In this document: one piece after another, positions 42,417 to 51,285 of the stretch
Layout of the letters: the number at the start of each line of letters is the position of its first letter
Numbering within the stretch: position 1 is the first letter of the stretch
Assembly: GCF_007860105.1 (NCBI RefSeq)
Contig: NZ_SJPU01000001.1
Span: 372,001 to 436,000, forward strand
Source of the DNA: Allorhodopirellula heiligendammensis
Lineage (GTDB): Bacteria; Planctomycetota; Planctomycetia; Pirellulales; Pirellulaceae
DNA length: 64,000 nt
Direction of reading: 5' to 3'
Position numbers and translations under genes: made by a program
The notes under the pieces: model-generated
Seen by the model: the letters and a program-made list of their open reading frames with translations, nothing else
Told to the model about the DNA's origin: nothing
Databases searched by the model: none

Positions 42417-43598
42417 TCATTCGCTATGCACCGTGCTTTCTAGCGCGTCCTCAAGGCGAGCTGGGTCGACGGTCAGCAATTCACCGGGTTCAGTCAATTG
42501 ATTATCCAACGCCTCTCGCTGCTCCATTGCCAGTTCTCCGATTTGAGTAAAGAAACCTTCCTTCTCAACTACCTGGATTTGATCCGCGTCGAATCTGTCG
42601 AGCAATTCAGGGCTGTGCGTCGTCAGGATCACCTGTCCGCGGCCGTCCTCCGGTGCTGCCAAAAAATCGTCGACAAGCAGCGATAACGCACTCGGGTGCA
42701 CGCCCTCCTCGGGATGCTCAAAAAACATCGCCAATTTCGATGGCTGCTGGTTCAGTGCCAACAGGTGTGCGAAAAAGCGTCGGAATCCTTCTGACTCTTG
42801 AGAGAGTTTCAGCTCAAGCGTTAGGCGATTGAAAAGATGCCCCACAACAGCATACTGAGGTTGACGGAGGTCATTCAGCTCAACTGACGAGACACCATGG
42901 ATGACACGCTGCAACGACGACAAGATCCGTTGCCGAGCCGATGAGTCTTGGAAATTACTGACGATCTTCCTCATCGTTTGCAGGTAATTGGAGCCCGCAT
43001 CCTGAAAGCCGAATTGTCCTGCTTCACTCTTCGCTCCATCGAGCATGACACTACGAGGAAACGAGTAACAACCGATGCCTTCGGTCAATGCCACGTATGC
43101 TACGACCACCTCCGACAACGACGGCATTCGGCCAAGTGCGACCCCGCCTGGTGCTGGCACCTCGACAAGTCGCGGCTCCACTTTCCAGATTGCCTGATTG
43201 TTCGCATCGACGGATTGGTGAAACAGAACGTTTTCACCTAAACACAATTTTTCCTCGCCTATTCCCCCTTCCACTGGCGTTTTCCCAAGATCCAACAAAT
43301 AGCGATATTTTTTCTTCTCGCTCCGAACTGAAAAGAATATTTCGAACCGAGTTGGTGCGTTCGTCTTGGGAAGCGGACGTATCGTTTCGACGCTGGAGAG
43401 CACTCCGCTCCCCATCCCTGCGACGCCACCACCCATCCCGTTCCAATCCGCACCGAGCAGATCTCTTAAGTACCGTATCGCTTCGATGAAGTTGGATTTG
43501 CCCGTACCGCTGCGGCCGATCAAGACCGTCACGGGTGTGAACTCGACCGTCACATTTCGGATACTTTTGAAGTTCTGAATCCGGATTTCATGAATCAT
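42417..43598 (-). CDS. AAA family ATPase, RecF/OLD-like
   Basis: A 393-residue ABC-type ATPase. The N-terminus MIHEIRIQNFKSIRNVTVEF and Walker A LIGRSGTGKSNFIEAI are typical of the AAA_15/AAA_21 group. The C-terminal half has the Walker B region KLAMFFEHPEEGVHPSALSLLVDDFL and the H-loop QVILTTHSPELLDRFD. There is no TOPRIM nuclease domain and no partner gene such as RloB/DUF4276 next to it. Related ATPases act in DNA repair or in phage defence with an effector partner; neither can be asserted here. The start at 43598 is preferred to the frame opening at 43655. Confidence 0.85.
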   Translation of the reverse strand: MIHEIRIQNFKSIRNVTVEFTPVTVLIGRSGTGKSNFIEAIRYLRDLLGADWNGMGGGVAGMGSGVLSSVETIRPLPKTNAPTRFEIFFSVRSEKKKYRYLLDLGKTPVEGGIGEEKLCLGENVLFHQSVDANNQAIWKVEPRLVEVPAPGGVALGRMPSLSEVVVAYVALTEGIGCYSFPRSVMLDGAKSEAGQFGFQDAGSNYLQTMRKIVSNFQDSSARQRILSSLQRVIHGVSSVELNDLRQPQYAVVGHLFNRLTLELKLSQESEGFRRFFAHLLALNQQPSKLAMFFEHPEEGVHPSALSLLVDDFLAAPEDGRGQVILTTHSPELLDRFDADQIQVVEKEGFFTQIGELAMEQREALDNQLTEPGELLTVDPARLEDALESTVHSE

Positions 43599-43671
43599 GG
43601 TTTGATACCGTTTCGGTTGATGAGCCTTTCGCACGTGACCGTCGCATTCAATCATTCTACTTCATATCTCC

Positions 43672-43700
43672 GTGCCGAAACTCGCTAAGAGTTTCGGCAC
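43672..43700. repeat. Perfect 12-base inverted repeat between divergent genes
   Basis: GTGCCGAAACTC, five-base loop GCTAA, GAGTTTCGGCAC. It lies between the ATPase and the amide hydrolase genes, which diverge. It may be an operator, a bidirectional transcript structure or a REP-type element; its CGAAACTC core is similar in style to the palindromes at 50720-50811. Confidence 0.7.
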
Positions 43701-43857
43701 CATCCAACAAACTGCTGCGGTTTCAATACTCGTCGTCGTAAAAACCCGGTATCTCTCACTGAAAGAAAGAGCTGGAAGCGACCTCGCAGAACCGGTATGC
43801 TCGAGCATTGGTTTGGTAGGGTTGACAGGTACCAAGCATTCACAGGATGAGCGGGAA

Positions 43858-44922
43858 ATGATGATAAACAAGCGAACTATGATGTCGGCGCTGGTCAGCG
43901 TGGTTCTTGTTGGCTTCGTTTTAAAGCCGATTGTTGCCTGCACCGTGATGCAGTTGCAGCGGGGCACGCAAGTCATCGTGGCGCGCAATCACGATTGGGG
44001 GACAGGAGGCGGTTTACTGATCGTCAATCCGCGAGGCATCAAAAAAACTGCGATCACGCCAGTGAATCCAAAGCAATGGGTATCCCAGTATGGCAATGTG
44101 TCGTTCGCTCAATTTGGGCGAGAACTGTCCTTCGCGGGAATGAACGAGCAGGGACTCACTGTTGACCTATTGCAGTTGCGCGCGGCCGTTTTCCCCGCCG
44201 TCGATCCGGAAAAACCGTCGGTCAATGTCGTGCAGTGGGTACAGTATCAACTCGACATGTCGGCCACGGTTGCCGATGTGATCGCCAGCCTCGACGAGAT
44301 CAATCCGACGCCGTTTTTGACTAAGCTTGAAAAAGTGCATTACTTCGTCACCGACACCAGTGGCGACATTGCCGTGATCGAGTACCTCGATGGCAAGCCC
44401 CATGTTCATCGTGGTAATAACGTCGTCTGTGCCCTTGCCAACTCGACATGGCCGGACTCCACCCGAGCTATCACGGATAACCATGCTGGCAACTCTAGCG
44501 AGCAACGCTTCATGCTCGCCTCAAGCTTCGCCGCCAACGCGGGCAATCAAAGTCCGAATGTTGATCTTGTCCAATACGCCTTCGCTGCCCTCCACCGCGT
44601 CGCCCAGGATCACACGCAGTGGAGCTTGGTTTACGAGCCCACCTCGCTGCGAATCAATTTTGCCACGCAGGTCGCCCCACAGCGACGTTGGATCGATTTT
44701 TCGGACGTCGATTTTACGGAAGGGGCGCAAGTCCTGTGCCTTGACATAAACCAAGACCTTGCCGGAGACGTGCGAGAGCATCTTGAACCGTTCACACGGG
44801 ATGCCAATCGGCGGATCATCGACGATGCCTTTGATGCCGGCCCCGCTGGGTTTCTAAAAGAGACCGTCAAAGGCATGGTACTCAGCTACGGTGAGTCGTT
44901 GGCGCCGGTCGGGATTGATTGA
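43858..44922 (+). CDS. Exported linear amide C-N hydrolase (choloylglycine hydrolase/penicillin V acylase family)
   Basis: An Ntn hydrolase that cleaves linear amide bonds. A signal peptide (MMSALVSVVLVGFVLKPIVA) is followed directly by CTVMQLQRGTQ, the cleavage exposing the catalytic N-terminal Cys. The conserved Arg/Asp region reads VARNHDWGTGG, and VVCALANSTWPDS probably holds the oxyanion Asn. Known members act on bile salts, penicillin V or acyl-homoserine lactones; bile salts are unlikely in this setting, so acyl amides or signal molecules are possible substrates. AGGA lies about ten bases before the ATG at 43858. Its 3' end overlaps coaE by 41 bases in convergent orientation. Confidence 0.88.
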   Translation: MMINKRTMMSALVSVVLVGFVLKPIVACTVMQLQRGTQVIVARNHDWGTGGGLLIVNPRGIKKTAITPVNPKQWVSQYGNVSFAQFGRELSFAGMNEQGLTVDLLQLRAAVFPAVDPEKPSVNVVQWVQYQLDMSATVADVIASLDEINPTPFLTKLEKVHYFVTDTSGDIAVIEYLDGKPHVHRGNNVVCALANSTWPDSTRAITDNHAGNSSEQRFMLASSFAANAGNQSPNVDLVQYAFAALHRVAQDHTQWSLVYEPTSLRINFATQVAPQRRWIDFSDVDFTEGAQVLCLDINQDLAGDVREHLEPFTRDANRRIIDDAFDAGPAGFLKETVKGMVLSYGESLAPVGID

Positions 44923-45520
44923 GCATTCGGACTACTTTTTCTCGCAGGTCATCAACGCTGCCGTCGTTCTGGATCACCCACGTGCTGCGGCGGCGTTTTT
45001 CTGCCCAGGGCAGCTGCCGCTGCTCGCGACGAGCAAGTTCGGTTTCGCTCCAGCCACGAGCGGCGAGTAGCTGCCGGTGTCTCGCGGGCTCGATCTGCAT
45101 GCACCAGATCTGATCACACTGGCTCTCCCATCCGCTCTCTAGCAAGAGCGGAACATCGAGAATGATATAGAGTGCCCCGCGTGCGGTAGCGGTGTCCAAT
45201 CGTGATTGAATAATCCGGTGCGTGCGTGGATGGATGATGGACTCCAGTTTCTTCAATCGCCGATGCGATTCATCGTCATCACCGAAAACCAGGTCCGCGA
45301 TCTGGGCCCGGGACACTGAACCGTCGCTGGCAAGAATAGCGATGCCGAAGGACTCCACAAGGTCTGCAATCACCTCGGCGTCACTGAGCTGCTCTTTCGC
45401 AATCGCATCGGCATCGATCCAAACACCACCGCGTGATTCGACCACGCGCGCGACCGTGGATTTGCCGCTGCACGGGGGACCAATGATGCCGATCACTAAG
45501 GTGGTATTTCGCTCGGTCAT
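44882..45520 (-). CDS. coaE: Dephospho-CoA kinase
   Basis: Last step of coenzyme A synthesis: phosphorylates dephospho-CoA at the ribose 3'-hydroxyl. P-loop GIIGPPCSGKSTVARVVE, then GGVWIDADAIAKEQL, the substrate region SIIHPRTHRIIQ, YIILDVPLLLESGWESQCDQIW and the lid REQRQLPWAEKRRRSTWVIQNDGS. Length (212 residues) is normal. Its start overlaps the hrpA stop (ATGA). The C-terminal 14 codons overlap the end of the convergent amide hydrolase gene. Confidence 0.95.
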   Translation of the reverse strand: MTERNTTLVIGIIGPPCSGKSTVARVVESRGGVWIDADAIAKEQLSDAEVIADLVESFGIAILASDGSVSRAQIADLVFGDDDESHRRLKKLESIIHPRTHRIIQSRLDTATARGALYIILDVPLLLESGWESQCDQIWCMQIEPARHRQLLAARGWSETELARREQRQLPWAEKRRRSTWVIQNDGSVDDLREKVVRMLNQSRPAPTTHRS

Positions 45521-48500
45521 TCAAGTAATTTCTCACATCGTTTAGGTGATACCTTCACAGCGGTACCGAGCGGCTGGGCAAACTGGCTAACCCGGAGTTC
45601 CTCGATCATCCACCGAAACTCAGAGTCCGCATGATTTTTCGGCTCGCGATCATCCTCTCGTTTGGTAGCGAGCCAACGGCTCCAGAGCATCGCGATGACC
45701 TGTCGCGATTCCGCATCACGTTGCTCGGCACCCGCCTTCAGTTTATCGAGCCGATACGCGATCGCTTGCAAATAGCGCGGAAAATGTTGGAGATGTTGCC
45801 ACGGTGTCCACAACAGAAATCGATCGCTAAAGAGCCACGCGAGCTGTTCATCGACATCGGCGAGCACGGCCGGAAACTTCGCCGGCGAAGTTTCCTCGCG
45901 GGCGTACCTCATCGCATGGTAGGCGGCCGTTAATTTCGGCAGCCAGCCGGCGACATCTTGAGTGGCTTCCCCGATCCGCGCCGGGGCTTCGGCCAATCTC
46001 GCAGCATATTCGTCAGACGTGCGGATCATCGGACGCTTCTCAACAACAGCAAGCCGTACCAATAGGTCTGCCAGCGACGATTCCAGCACGCTCGCCGGTA
46101 AAATTGCCCCGAGTTTAAGTTTCGCATCAGCGATGGCTGGCAGATGGCGTATTTGAGCTCGCAAGTCCTTCCGGCATGCTAGCGAGAACAGCCGAGTCAG
46201 TCCCATCCGACTGCTCGTTTCGGCGGCCGAGGGTTCAGCAAACAACTGTGTCGAGACGAAATCACTATGAGCAATCAATCCAGGATACTGCGCCACCTGC
46301 ACACCTCCGCGCCGCCGGATCACCTCCGCAGGGAATCGATCGATATCCCACGCCGTCATCCGCTCACGCGACCAATCCTCGGCTTCGAAGGAGTTGTCCG
46401 GTGTGTCGTCAGCTCCATGAGTTACGGCGCCGAGCGATTGCTTAATTGCATCGACACTGCGGTCGGTCGCCAGCGTTTTGCCTTCGTCGTCGACCACGCG
46501 AATGAGAAAACGCAAATTGGATTCGAGTTTATCGTTTTGGAAATCATCGGCAGTGATCCGAGTTTCGGCATGCCGCGTCAACGACTCGCAGAGCGCTTGC
46601 ATGAACGGTGTTTCGCCGCGCTGCGCACGGATCTCTTGAGTCACCCGTTGCGCCACATCGGCGGCCGGGACGAGCAACCGGCGTAGCCGCTTAGGCAATG
46701 ATTTAATCAACGCGGTCACTTTCGCCTCGAGTTGCCCCGGAACCAACCATTCGAGCGCGCCATCGCTGACCTGCGGCAGCGCCGCGGGATGGATGGTCAG
46801 ATGAATCCCATCCTCTTCGGTTCCTGGCCGAAAGTGATATTCGAGTGGTAGTCGCGTGGCACCGGCAACGAGTTCGTCGGGAAAGTCCTCCTGCTCAATT
46901 CGGGCCGCTGAGGTTTCAAGCAGATCGTCGGGACGTAAGTACGGGGTCTCGACGCCGTTCTCCGGTGCATCAGAATCCGCCTGAGAATCACGTTCATCCT
47001 CGAGGGACGGTGGATCAGCCAACCAAGCAGCAAGGTCGACTTCGTCTCGCATGCGACCGGCCCACGGCGGCGGATCGCATTGTCGGTCAAACTTCTCGAG
47101 CCGCGCACGATCACATACCCAATCCGGCAGGCGCGAGTGATAGAATGCTTGCAGCGCATAGTCATCAACAACCAAATCTCGCCGCCGTGTTTTCGCAGCG
47201 AGTTTTTCAATGGACTCGAGCAAACGGCGGTTGTGTCGGACAAACTTCGCGGTTGTCGGCAGCTCACCACCGATCAATCCATTGCCAATCATCAGATTAC
47301 GAGCTTCGATGGCATCGATTGGAGCCAGCGGCACGCGACGGCGGACGACGACGGGCAATCCAAATAAAGAACGCCGTTGGTAGCAAAACGCGCCGCTCGC
47401 CTTGCGGCTCCAATGCGGGTCACTGAACGATGACTTGAGCACATGGTCGCCGACAGCCTCGATCCAAGCGGGCTGGATCTTGGCTACCGTGCGTGCGTAG
47501 GGCCGTGTGGTTTCGACGAGTTCTGCCGCTACGATCCATTTTGGTTTTGCTTCAAAAACGCCGCTGCCCGGCCACAGGTAAAGTTTCAGTCCGCCCGCAC
47601 CGGTGTACTCGTTTTTCTCGCCCGCCATCGCGACACCGGATAACAATCCTGTCAGCAATGCTTGATGAATCGATGCGTAGCGATCCGCGTCGACAATCGG
47701 CGCAATCGTATCGGCTTGCTCCGCAACCGCGTCGCTGTATCGAATCGGTCCGATCGCGATTCGGCTCCTATTACGCTGCTGGATTTTACTGGCCTTCGGG
47801 GCGCTTGCCCCGGCTTTAACATTGCGATCCCGAGAACCGTGGCTAGCGCCAAAACGGCTAATAGAGCGGGTACCGAGATTGCTCGCCGCTAACTCTTTGA
47901 GTTGACGATAGACGTCCGACCATTCACGCATACGATTGGGCGATAAGAAATTCTGACGGAGCACGCGGGTCATTTTGCCGCGCCCGTACTTGGAGCTCAT
48001 CTCGTCGTAGAACCGCCACATTCGTAGCAGGCTGAGGAAGTCACTTTCAGGGTCGGCAAATTGCGCGTGTGCCTGATCCGCCGCGGCGCGCTTCTCCGGG
48101 GGGCGATCGCGTGGATCAGGGATTTCCATCGCCGCCGCGATGGGGAGGACCTCCGGCAGCACACCATATTCGGCAGCACCGATCAAAATTCGGCCCACGC
48201 GCGGATCGACCGGCATCCGTCCGAGCTGCCAGCCAATTTCCGTCAGTTCGCCATCGTCGTCGACGGCACCGAGTTCTCGCAGGGTGCGGAATCCCTCGCG
48301 AATTGCCTCGATGCGGGGCGGGTCGATTAGCGGAAACTCTTCGAGTTTTCCCAAACCCAAGACTTTGCTTTGCAGAACCACGCTTGCCAGATTCGTGCGG
48401 CGAATCTCGGGCGTGGTGAATGCGTCGCGGCTCTCAAAATCATCGACATCGTACAATCGCACCGCGATCCCCGGCCCGACGCGACCGCATCGTCCACTGC

Positions 48501-49629
48501 GTTGATTCGCGCTCGCACGGCTAACCGGCTCAACCGGCAGTCGTTGGACTTTGCTGCGGACGCTATAGCGACTGATCCGCGCGGTCCCTGAATCGATGAC
48601 ATACCGAATCCCTGGCACCGTCAATGAGGATTCGGCCACGTTGGTGGCGAAGATAATCCGTTGTTTCCCGCCGCTGGGATGAAAAATCGCTTGCTGAGCC
48701 GATTGAGGCAATCGGGCGTAGAGAGGGAGCAGTTCCACACGGTTTTCGATCCCTAATCGCTTAAAGTGCCCTCCCACTTGGTGCGAAACATCACGAATAT
48801 CACGCTCGGTCGGCAGGAACACGAGTGTGTCACCCGAGCCGTCGCGTCGCAGTGAGTCAATTGCCGCGATCACGTGGGCGGCCAAGTCATAACCACGGGT
48901 AGGGCTTCCGGCGACGTCGTCCCACGGCAAATATCGCAACTCAACCGGATAGCCTCGGCCCTCGACTCGCAAAATGGGCGCCGGGATCACCTCGCCGGTT
49001 TCGACGTCCACAGAACCAAAATGTTCGGCGAATCGATCTGCATCGATGGTGGCCGAGGTGATGACGATCCGCAATTCGGGACGACGGTCCATGATCCGTC
49101 GCAGCAACCCCAACAGAAAGTCGATGTTCAACGAACGCTCGTGAGCCTCATCGATGATGATCACATCGTAGGCGCGCAGATCAGGATCCGAGCCGGTTTC
49201 GGCCAGCAGGATCCCGTCGGTCATCAATTTGATCCGGGTACGATCACTCGTCTTGTCACCAAAGCGAACGTGATAGCCGATCTCGTTACCGAGCACCGTC
49301 GAGGTTTCCTCCGCCAAGCGGGCCGCGATCGAGCGTGCCGCCAGTCGGCGAGGCTGGGTGTGGCCGATCAGCCGCTCGCGTCCAAAGCCAGCCTCCAAAC
49401 ACATTTTCGGTAGCTGGGTGCTTTTGCCGCTGCCTGTTTCGCCGCACAGCACGATCACTTGGTGCTCGCCGAGCAGGGACACGATGTCCTCACGGTGCTC
49501 CGATATCGGTAGATCGACAGGAAACTCAAGTTTGATCTGGTCAAGATCAATTTGGTTGTTCGCAGCCCGCAATTGCGGTAGCGACTCGAGTGGCGATGTG
49601 AGTTCGGGGCTACGGGGTTTCTGATTCAA
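45517..49629 (-). CDS. hrpA: ATP-dependent RNA helicase HrpA
   Basis: A 1,370-residue DEAH helicase. Walker A is VLCGETGSGKSTQLPK, the box is DEAHERSLNIDFLLG, motif III is VITSATID, motif VI QRSGRCGRVGPG. HA2 and OB-fold regions follow, then the long DUF3418 C-terminal part (DYALQAFYHSRLPDWVCDRA, LPLEYHFRPGTEEDGIHLTI), which together define HrpA rather than HrpB. HrpA resolves stalled ribosomes or remodels mRNA. The start is TTG at 49629, since no other start precedes the helicase core. It is followed without gap by coaE. Confidence 0.95.
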   Translation of the reverse strand: MNQKPRSPELTSPLESLPQLRAANNQIDLDQIKLEFPVDLPISEHREDIVSLLGEHQVIVLCGETGSGKSTQLPKMCLEAGFGRERLIGHTQPRRLAARSIAARLAEETSTVLGNEIGYHVRFGDKTSDRTRIKLMTDGILLAETGSDPDLRAYDVIIIDEAHERSLNIDFLLGLLRRIMDRRPELRIVITSATIDADRFAEHFGSVDVETGEVIPAPILRVEGRGYPVELRYLPWDDVAGSPTRGYDLAAHVIAAIDSLRRDGSGDTLVFLPTERDIRDVSHQVGGHFKRLGIENRVELLPLYARLPQSAQQAIFHPSGGKQRIIFATNVAESSLTVPGIRYVIDSGTARISRYSVRSKVQRLPVEPVSRASANQRSGRCGRVGPGIAVRLYDVDDFESRDAFTTPEIRRTNLASVVLQSKVLGLGKLEEFPLIDPPRIEAIREGFRTLRELGAVDDDGELTEIGWQLGRMPVDPRVGRILIGAAEYGVLPEVLPIAAAMEIPDPRDRPPEKRAAADQAHAQFADPESDFLSLLRMWRFYDEMSSKYGRGKMTRVLRQNFLSPNRMREWSDVYRQLKELAASNLGTRSISRFGASHGSRDRNVKAGASAPKASKIQQRNRSRIAIGPIRYSDAVAEQADTIAPIVDADRYASIHQALLTGLLSGVAMAGEKNEYTGAGGLKLYLWPGSGVFEAKPKWIVAAELVETTRPYARTVAKIQPAWIEAVGDHVLKSSFSDPHWSRKASGAFCYQRRSLFGLPVVVRRRVPLAPIDAIEARNLMIGNGLIGGELPTTAKFVRHNRRLLESIEKLAAKTRRRDLVVDDYALQAFYHSRLPDWVCDRARLEKFDRQCDPPPWAGRMRDEVDLAAWLADPPSLEDERDSQADSDAPENGVETPYLRPDDLLETSAARIEQEDFPDELVAGATRLPLEYHFRPGTEEDGIHLTIHPAALPQVSDGALEWLVPGQLEAKVTALIKSLPKRLRRLLVPAADVAQRVTQEIRAQRGETPFMQALCESLTRHAETRITADDFQNDKLESNLRFLIRVVDDEGKTLATDRSVDAIKQSLGAVTHGADDTPDNSFEAEDWSRERMTAWDIDRFPAEVIRRRGGVQVAQYPGLIAHSDFVSTQLFAEPSAAETSSRMGLTRLFSLACRKDLRAQIRHLPAIADAKLKLGAILPASVLESSLADLLVRLAVVEKRPMIRTSDEYAARLAEAPARIGEATQDVAGWLPKLTAAYHAMRYAREETSPAKFPAVLADVDEQLAWLFSDRFLLWTPWQHLQHFPRYLQAIAYRLDKLKAGAEQRDAESRQVIAMLWSRWLATKREDDREPKNHADSEFRWMIEELRVSQFAQPLGTAVKVSPKRCEKLLE

Positions 49630-49986
49630 AACGATCTGCTGACTCTCGGAGAAAAAGACGGGCCACCGGCGGTCTGTTGATTCTTACTAACCTGACGCGC
49701 CAGCTTGACGTTGCGTCTTTCTGAGTGACGTCGGGCACCGCAGCACATAGCCTGCCGCCACTACTGTGGCTAAAGGCCTAACTTCAAAACGCGGCAGCGA
49801 GGCGGTTGATTTCACCCCATGACTAGCGCATCGGGTTCGTACTGGCACGTCGTGGCATCGAAATCGACCTAATCAACAGTCTGCTGGGGAGGTATTCTAG
49901 GCCATCGATCGATTTTCTGGCTAGGTCTGCGTTGGATTCCCTGCGGGTTGGCTTGCCGCATCGGAAAGTGCTACTTTGTAAGCGAA
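49630..49986. other. Divergent intergenic region after hrpA start
   Basis: Should contain promoters for hrpA (left) and the gene at 49987 (right). A -10-like TATTCT at 49893-49898 faces right, but no -35 match is at the proper distance. No gene or long repeat is seen. Confidence 0.4.
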
Positions 49987-50721
49987 ATGATTCATTCGCG
50001 ACCGTCTCCATTGACACTTCCATTCATGGCAAACTCCCGCTCCTCCGGCAAGCAGAAATCGACAGTCGCCGGGGTCGCGATTGCGATCTTGATCGCGTTG
50101 TACAGCTTGGTGCGTCCCAGCATCAACGACGCGACCGGATGGAATTTGCCGGCCATCGCCCAGTCCCAACCGAGGTCGGAGCGAGCAACCAACTCGCCCG
50201 AGTCGTCTCCAGAGCGAGAAAGCCCCCACCCAACGTCCGCCCCAGTCGAACCGACTCCCAAGAGCGGCACGCTCGCTGATGGGGTATCGAGTTCCCAAGC
50301 GAGCGAGGCGACACCCGCTGCAGACGCCTCACTCAAATACGGATTGCTGCGGGAGGTGGGGCGAGAACGGTACATGTCCCCGGCTGGACTACTGTACACA
50401 CCCGGCAGTGCCGAGGGGCACCGGCTCGAACATCTCCGCCGGCACACCGAAGACCAGCCCAGCCGGCCAGGGAAACATGGCGTCTTTGAGGGAGGAATGG
50501 AGGGTGCATTGAAAACGATTGACCAAGCCTACGAGAATGCCAAGATCGGCAAGCGCACGACCAAACACAGCGACGATGGTCGCACGATTTATACCGTCGA
50601 TATTGGCCACCGGATCGGTTATGTCGGCGGACGTGAAGGCAACCAAAGACACAAACCCATGGCCCGTCGCGTACAACTCGTACTGGAGGGCAACCGCGTC
50701 ATCACCGCATTCCCCCTATGA
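49987..50721 (+). CDS. Membrane-anchored protein with a possible BECR/RNase-type C-terminal domain
   Basis: A 244-residue protein with an N-terminal membrane segment (VAGVAIAILIALYSLVRPS) and a Ser/Pro/Glu-rich linker (about residues 65-120). The C-terminal domain of about 110 residues reads GRERYMSPAGLLYTPGSAEG, HRLEHLRRHTEDQPSRPG, HGVFEGGMEGALKTIDQAYE, and ends RVQLVLEGNRVITAFPL. The His-x3-H opening, central helix and final strand ending in TAFP recall BECR-fold nucleases of polymorphic toxins (for example RNase A-like CdiA-CT), but the match is by eye only. No immunity gene is obvious. ATG at 50026 is an alternative start. A large hairpin begins at its stop codon. Confidence 0.6.
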   Translation: MIHSRPSPLTLPFMANSRSSGKQKSTVAGVAIAILIALYSLVRPSINDATGWNLPAIAQSQPRSERATNSPESSPERESPHPTSAPVEPTPKSGTLADGVSSSQASEATPAADASLKYGLLREVGRERYMSPAGLLYTPGSAEGHRLEHLRRHTEDQPSRPGKHGVFEGGMEGALKTIDQAYENAKIGKRTTKHSDDGRTIYTVDIGHRIGYVGGREGNQRHKPMARRVQLVLEGNRVITAFPL

Positions 50722-50811
50722 GTAGCCGAGTCTCTCCGAGACTCGGATGTGTACCTCGGAAAGTCTCGGATGCGAGTCTCGGCTGCGAGTCTCGGAGAGA
50801 CTCGACTACTC
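50720..50811. repeat. Large palindromic element with internal direct repeats
   Basis: The arm 50720-50745 pairs with 50786-50811 over 26 bases with a single mismatch. Between and in the right arm lie two exact copies of TGCGAGTCTCGG (50771-50782 and 50784-50795) and a related CTCGGAAAGTCTCGGA. The left arm starts within the stop codon of the upstream gene. The 12-mer CTCCGAGACTCG (50734-50745) also occurs at 37303-37314. It looks like a dispersed palindromic repeat and may also end transcription. Confidence 0.8.
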
Positions 50812-50910
50812 AATCTTAATTTCAAACCAGCCACGCTCTCCATCGCGTGGAGCCCACCGTCTGGCGACATCGCTACGCCTGCCACTTCATCACTTCAGGA
50901 TCCTACCCAC

Positions 50911-51285
50911 GTGACACGTCTTGAACCTGACTCCGACGAGCCCTCGCAACAAAAGAGCGAGGACGTTCGATTCTGCGTGGGGGAATGCCCGCTCTGCAAG
51001 GGTGGCCTGTGTACCGTACGTGCCTACCTCAACGATCAAGCTCAGTTGTCGTACGGACTGATCCTGTGCGATGAATGCGAAGCGATCTGGTTGCAGCCTG
51101 ACACCAATGGAGTCCACCTTTACTCCGATCCTGAGCGTCCACTCAGCCCCGTCAGTGGCCAACCTCTATTCGATTCCGCACATAGCCGCTGGGCAAACCA
51201 CGACGACATCAACGCGTTGGGATGGTCCGGCAAGATCGACCCCACATTGACTCACTCACCTCACTACGATTGCACCGATGCCTGA
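50911..51285 (+). CDS. Small protein with a zinc-ribbon-like motif
   Basis: A 124-residue protein. Two CxxC pairs, CPLCKGG and CDECEAIW, spaced about 27 residues apart, make a zinc ribbon likely. The rest is polar, with ERPLSPVSGQPLFDSA near the C-terminus. No enzyme motif. The GTG at 50911 is used because an earlier in-frame ATG (50749) would place the palindrome inside the gene. The end overlaps the next gene by eight bases. Confidence 0.6.
   Translation: MTRLEPDSDEPSQQKSEDVRFCVGECPLCKGGLCTVRAYLNDQAQLSYGLILCDECEAIWLQPDTNGVHLYSDPERPLSPVSGQPLFDSAHSRWANHDDINALGWSGKIDPTLTHSPHYDCTDA

Noticed and set aside
43672-43857. N-terminal extension of the amide hydrolase
   Set aside because: Starts within the perfect inverted repeat and precedes a full signal peptide that begins at 43858.
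50749-50910. Upstream extension of the zinc-ribbon gene
   Set aside because: Would translate the loop and right arm of the large palindrome; GTG at 50911 is more sensible.
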